Below, piece after piece: positions 58,950 through 64,000 of a DNA stretch of 64,000 nt. Source of the stretch: Volvariella volvacea V23. Lineage: Eukaryota > Basidiomycota > Agaricomycetes > Agaricales > Pluteaceae. Position 1 is the stretch's first letter. Each line of letters begins with the position of its first letter. A model generated the notes under the pieces. That model was given only the letters and a program-made list of their open reading frames with translations. It was not told where the DNA came from and did not search any database. The stretch lies in the NCBI GenBank assembly GCA_000349905.1, contig KB722752.1, positions 451,697 through 515,696 on the forward strand, in the 5' to 3' direction. Position numbers and translations under genes: made by a program.

Positions 58950-60663
58950 ATGCTGTCTATCACAAAATTCAAAAACTTTGTCAAGCGTCTATTCCGTGGC
59001 TCAAAGAAACCTAGTTCTACCCCGGCGTCTACCGCGAACAAAGACGCTCATCTTGTGCCGGTGTCCCCAGATATGCGCGTGACGAATGCCAGGGACAGAG
59101 GTGCTGCATCTAGGGCTGGCCTCGTGCGTTCTAAGATCGCACCAAACCCAAGGGCTGATACAGTAGCCAGTACGTTATGTAGAAGGATTCTCTAATCTAC
59201 CTAATCTGACTAAATGACAACGACTGCCTGTAGTGGCAGTAGGTAATGGTGATAGCAGTGCTTCACCTGATAATACGCCAGCTAGAGAATCCACAGCTGG
59301 CTCCCAAATAGGAATTGAGAATCCCACTGCAGGACATAACATAGGTAATAATACAGAAGATGCCACCAAATCTGGTAGCAAAACCAATGGTGGTGCTGCA
59401 ACTAGTAAACCCAGCCTCATATCAACTCACCACTTCAAGAGGGCATTCAAGATTGTCTACAGTATTGCTGAATCCCTCTCACTAGCTGGAGGTCCTTTGA
59501 AAGCAGCTTGTGGAGTTGCTGTTGAGCTTTTGGAATGGGCAGAGGTTAGCAAAATAAAACAGACTTGATATTTACCTACTTGATAAACATTTAGACTGCT
59601 CAAACCAACAAAGAAGACATTGTGTACATTGCCAATAAAGTTGGGCATTACATGGAATCCATTAGCAAAAGGGTGCAACACAGGCAGCTTTCTTCTGAGC
59701 TTAAACAATTCTTGGAAGGTCTTGCAAAGTGGGTAGTTTAGTGTGAATATACTTTCAATTCTTTTAATGCATGATTAAAATTTAGCAAATTGAAGAGTGT
59801 TATCCAAAGATTGCAAGCAATAGAATCTATGAGTTCACTGGCTGAACATTATCATGCTGATCAAAATAAGGATGAGATAGACAGATGCAAGAGGGATATT
59901 GAACTATGGCTAGATCATGCACAAGTAAGTTGACTACTCCTAGTACTCTGTCGCAAAGCGACATGAACGCACTCCTTTACTTTACTTATGTACGCACGTG
60001 ACTCCCCTTATTTACTCTTATATTTCACTTGGTCCGTGCATCGTATCATACTTGTATTTATACGTACCCATGTTTGAAGATGTTCCCCATCTTCAAACAT
60101 TTTGTTTGGTTATAAAGAGCTAGAGAGCCGAGTCTCTCCTTTGCCTCTTACATACTCATTGTTGCTTGCTAAAATAAATACAAATGCAGTTCGAGATACT
60201 GCTTGAGTTAGCCACTAAGGTATGAATCATAGACTGTGTGGCTTGGCTAAAATATAGTTTAGGAACCAGTACAATCACCTGCTGCCACTACTGCGGATTC
60301 TACACAACAACAAAGTGCACCCAGATCACCATTGCTGAATGCTAACAGCAATGCACCCCATCCTCAAAATACAACTCAATACAGACAAAAACAACAACCT
60401 GATGACTTTTATAACACAAATGGCAAGGGTTTTTTTTAGTAGCACTGATCTATCTAACATTACCACCGATAAAGGAGGAAATTATGGCAGACAAACCAGA
60501 GGGCATTATATAAACAATTATCACTCGCATGGTATATCTCCTTGTTTATGCTTTCTACCGAGTCTACATATTCTCCTTAGCCCAAGACCGACGGATCTAC
60601 AATAGTGGTGGTGTCAATCAGATGAACTTTGACAACTCGAGGGGGGATATGTACGGGTACTAA
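58950..60663 (+). CDS. MLKL/HeLo-like helical-bundle protein with C-terminal Asn/Gly motif, frameshifted in a T8 run
   Basis: Exons 58950-59169, 59234-59544, 59595-59728, 59786-59924, 60190-60219, 60263-60531 and 60581-60663. As read, a TAG at 60437-60439 inside a T8 run stops the protein at 336 aa. With one T fewer, the frame continues through a clean GT-AG intron to a stop at 60661-60663 (394 aa). Residues about 138-275 look like the four-helix N-terminal bundle of MLKL/HeLo-type proteins common in Agaricomycetes (AFKIVYSIAESLSLAGGPLK, TNKEDIVYIANKVGHYMESI, RCKRDIELWLDHAQ). In fungi and plants such bundles act in membrane permeabilisation or immune-type cell death. A Pro/Gln linker follows, then a segment like G-family motif I (STDLSNITTDKGGNYG). 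Intron 4 holds a solo LTR. Confidence 0.72.
59949..60152. mobile_element. Solo LTR inside intron 4
   Basis: It starts TGTCGCAAAG and ends CCTCTTACA, with TG...CA termini, and is flanked on both sides by TACTC (59944-59948 and 60153-60157), a 5-bp target duplication. Removing the 209-nt insertion leaves a 56-nt intron, normal for this genome. A TTATAAAG element lies near its right end. No internal retroelement sequence is present. Confidence 0.8.
60070..60100. repeat. Perfect 13-bp inverted repeat within the LTR
   Basis: ATGTTTGAAGATG and CATCTTCAAACAT are separated by 5 nt and would form a strong hairpin. They may be part of the LTR polyadenylation or regulatory region. Confidence 0.8.
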
Positions 60664-60977
60664 AGTGGATTTTGGGCTTGGCTTGGTCTGTTTGAGTGTG
60701 GTGTACCGTTTATAATGCATCCTGGAGTCATGAAATCGTTGGCTTGCGTACTAGACTGCACGTAGCCCATCACGATTATCGAAGCATAAACGTGCGTTAA
60801 TATTTCATGAAAACTATGCAATGGTATATATATCGCGGCACGACGAACCCGCCGTCCTACGTGCACTATGCAGCCAAACACCCTTAAAGATACACTACGC
60901 ACTCCTCACAACGGAGCCTGGAGAAAGTCCAGTGACGAAAAAAGAAATCATCAAGACGCCAACCACGTTCTCGGACA
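60664..60977. other. Spacer between convergent genes
   Basis: Three-prime flanks of the MLKL/HeLo-like gene and the coiled-coil gene; nothing else seen. Confidence 0.5.
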
Positions 60978-62193
60978 TTACGCAACAGACACAGCATTCC
61001 CTCCTGTGCCTATACCCACACCGACGGCGGCAAACTCGCTCTCGGCCCTCTTGTGCATGGCGTCGAGCTTCTTGACCTCGCCCTCGGCGCGCTCGACGGT
61101 CTTGGCGAGCTGCTCCTCGCGGGTGGAGAGGCGCTTCTCCATGCCGAGGATGAGCATGCGGACTTGCTCGAGGTGCGCGACTGTCGCTTGGTGCTGCTGC
61201 AGGGCGAGTTCCTGGGCTTGGGACTGAGATTGGGAAAGCGAGGAGGTGGATTGTCGACGGTCGGAGGAGGATTGTGGGAGATTTGGGTTTGATTCGGGTG
61301 CTTCGGAGCCTGTTGCGGAGACGGGGGAGTCTGCGAATGGAGCGCCGGGGTTCAAGAGCTGCTGTACGGCTGTGGGGAAAAGGGGAGGTGTAGGCGGTGC
61401 TGCTGCTGTGGTGGCGAGGGAGAGATGGGGCAGGGGGGGAGGGGGGAAGATTCCGGAGGAGAGGGTGGAGGAGCGGGAGTGGAGGAAGGAGGAGGAGCGG
61501 GCGGAGGAGGGGAGGGTGGAGGAGGGCGGGATGTCGAGTGCGGACTGCGAGGGTAAGGGTGGTGAGTTTGGGAGAGAAATGGAGGGGGAGGGGGGCGTAC
61601 CTGCCAGTTTTCGCCGGCTAGTCGGGCGAGTTCGCGTTCGAGGAGCTTTTCCCTCGCTTTGCTCCTGAATAGGAATATTAGTGAAGTGATGGGGAAGATG
61701 GCGTATACGAACCTTTCTAGTTCAGCCATACACCGTTCGTTCTCTCTCTGTGTGCCTTGCAGGATCAACTCGAGGTTTTTATATTCTTTTTCAAGGGCTT
61801 GGACATCCTCAATTGGTGGTCTTTGTGTGAGCAAGAGTTGCAGTTGCTGGATCTGGTCTCGTAGCTGGAGGAGAAAACGAAAACGGCGGGTGAGCCCTAC
61901 GACATGGGACTGATGATCCAATGGAGATATCAACAGCCCCGCCACGAACAGACCCCACCCTGCTCCTCGCACGCCATTCAGCACCATTTTCGGCTTCCGC
62001 GAGCCTCTCGGGTATACATGGAATAAAGAGCTGGAAGACGCACCTTATCGTTCTCTCGATCTTTCTCAATCAGCTGTTTTCGCAGACCGTCTTCGGCAGA
62101 TTCGTCTCCTTCCTTCAGTACCCCCAGGTCGTCAGCGACGTTTGCTGACGGTCGTGTGTAGTGTCTAACGCTCTGAGCCCGGCGCATCGACAT
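60978..62193 (-). CDS. Coiled-coil protein of unknown function (310 aa)
   Basis: Four exons (62044-62193, 61713-61864, 61601-61664, 60978-61544) sum to 933 nt. Residues about 35-120 form a coiled coil (ENDKLRDQIQQLQLLL, EYKNLELILQGTQRENERCM, REKLLERELARLAGENWQ). A Ser/Pro-rich middle follows (SSSFLHSRSSTLSSGIFPPP). A second coiled coil is near the C-terminus (TVAHLEQVRMLILGMEKRLS, EEQLAKTVERAEGEVKKLDA). The protein is probably a homodimeric scaffold. No motor, kinase or membrane domain is visible. It is transcribed divergently from SNF1, and a decayed copy exists about 3.5 kb to the left, so this locus has been duplicated. Confidence 0.82.
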
Positions 62194-63083
62194 TGCAAAT
62201 GACAGTGAGCGTGGAGGAGCGCAGCCTCGAGGTCCGGGTCTTTGTGTGGGGTAAACGTGATGCCGGGCACAAAATAAAACGGGAGCAATAGTGACAAACG
62301 CGTGAAACCTTGATGCGCGTGGCGCAGGGCGTCGGTGCAGCAATGAATTGAGCGCGTCAGAGGTGGCGGAACTCGAGGACAGGGTGTGGAGGTCACATGG
62401 ATGGGCTCACGTGCAGATGCCCTTGCCAATCACGGGACAACAAATGAGATAGGCTGCAACGAGGAACAAGGTTGTGTCAGGGAGATCGAGTGCGAACCGA
62501 AATGAATACGATCGCTCGCAGCCAAAAGTCCGATTTGTGCGGGTGTCGATCGGGCTGGGAACGATCGTCGTGGTGGCAGGACGTGGAACATGGGTGGGTG
62601 GGCCTGTTCGTGGCTGATAGGTATCGCTTCCATGCAAGCCGTCGAGGGTGGGCGAGGCGGGCCAAGGAGCGAATGAGGCTGATAGATCAGTGGTATACGG
62701 AATACGCATCGCGGTGCCGAAATTGCGTTTGTTTATCGCAAGCAGTGGAAATCGTTGCGAATGACGAGCTGCAGAACCCAAGCGCCGCACGACTCGCTGT
62801 CTCGGATGCCAGCGAGAATGGAGGCCGTGGGGCCATGCACGCCCCAGTGGGCAGCATTTGGCTTTTGCGAGGGACCACAACGGGGGCATTTAGAGATGCT
62901 GACATAATAAATAAATAATAGGTAAATAATTGGTCAAACAATTGGCAAACAAAAGTTATACCCCGCACCCAGTATCATCCACATCGTCGCTCTCGTCCCT
63001 CCCAGTCCCCGTCCCATCCCGCCCATCGTCCGCCAGACACGCCCAGAGATCCCCCCCGACATCCACCGCCGACCGCGAGCACC
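62194..63083. promoter_or_regulatory. Divergent promoter region of the coiled-coil gene and SNF1
   Basis: About 890 nt between two start codons facing away from each other. The last 130 nt before SNF1 are CT-rich, a usual fungal leader feature. I find no gene; several open frames are random-looking. Confidence 0.5.

Positions 63084-64000
<917 letters not shown>

Noticed and set aside
59949..60152. An extra exon inside the long intron 4 of the MLKL/HeLo-like gene.
   Set aside because: The extra length is fully explained by the solo LTR and its target duplication.
61246..61668. Gly/Glu-rich plus-strand frame opposite the coiled-coil gene.
   Set aside because: It is the complement of the Ser/Pro-rich exon.

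Overview
This window comes from a filamentous basidiomycete, most likely an Agaricomycete. Genes are dense and almost all are split by many 48-65 nt GT-AG introns. The gene content is fungal: DSK2, actin, a GH47 mannosidase, a Gfd2-like protein, SNF1, and the F-box type with a Cys-rich C-terminus typical of this group. Coding sequence was assembled by hand from splice signals and reading phase. Where I give an exon list, the exon lengths sum to an intact frame unless I say otherwise. I cannot name the species.

Layout. 0-5 kb: DSK2 (cut by the left edge), a possible tiny membrane protein, and a Ser/Pro-rich unknown protein. 6-14 kb: a tandem array of four actin genes on the minus strand. One is a canonical 375-aa actin. 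The other three are divergent paralogues with the same ten-exon structure, including a 6-nt exon. 15-28 kb: a 17-exon GH47 alpha-mannosidase, a degenerate unknown ORF, a 12-exon F-box gene with a decayed partial copy behind it, a Gfd2/YDR514C-like gene, and an intron-containing tRNA-Tyr. 28-60 kb: an accessory region with scattered segmental repeats, a head-to-head pair of Fic (Fido) genes, and many short orphan genes. Five of these orphans (N1, P0, P0b, P1, P2) are split mostly at phase 1. Four others (G1-G4) share Gly/Asn-rich motifs and TATA promoters. The region ends in a gene joining an MLKL/HeLo-like helical bundle to a C-terminal segment similar to the first G-family motif, broken by one nucleotide in a T8 run and carrying a solo LTR in an intron. 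61-64 kb: a coiled-coil protein gene (with a decayed copy at 57.5-58.1 kb) and the start of the SNF1/AMPK kinase, cut by the right edge.

How the parts may work together. The flanks are housekeeping genes. The 28-60 kb block looks like a fast-evolving locus. Its best candidate for something undescribed is the G1-G4 family plus the MLKL/HeLo-like gene. Small low-complexity proteins with an N-terminal Asn/Gly/Asp-Tyr motif lie next to a putative cell-death-type domain ending in a related motif, an arrangement like known fungal amyloid-signalling pairs. That reading is inference from sequence pattern alone, and no NACHT/STAND receptor gene is present in the window.
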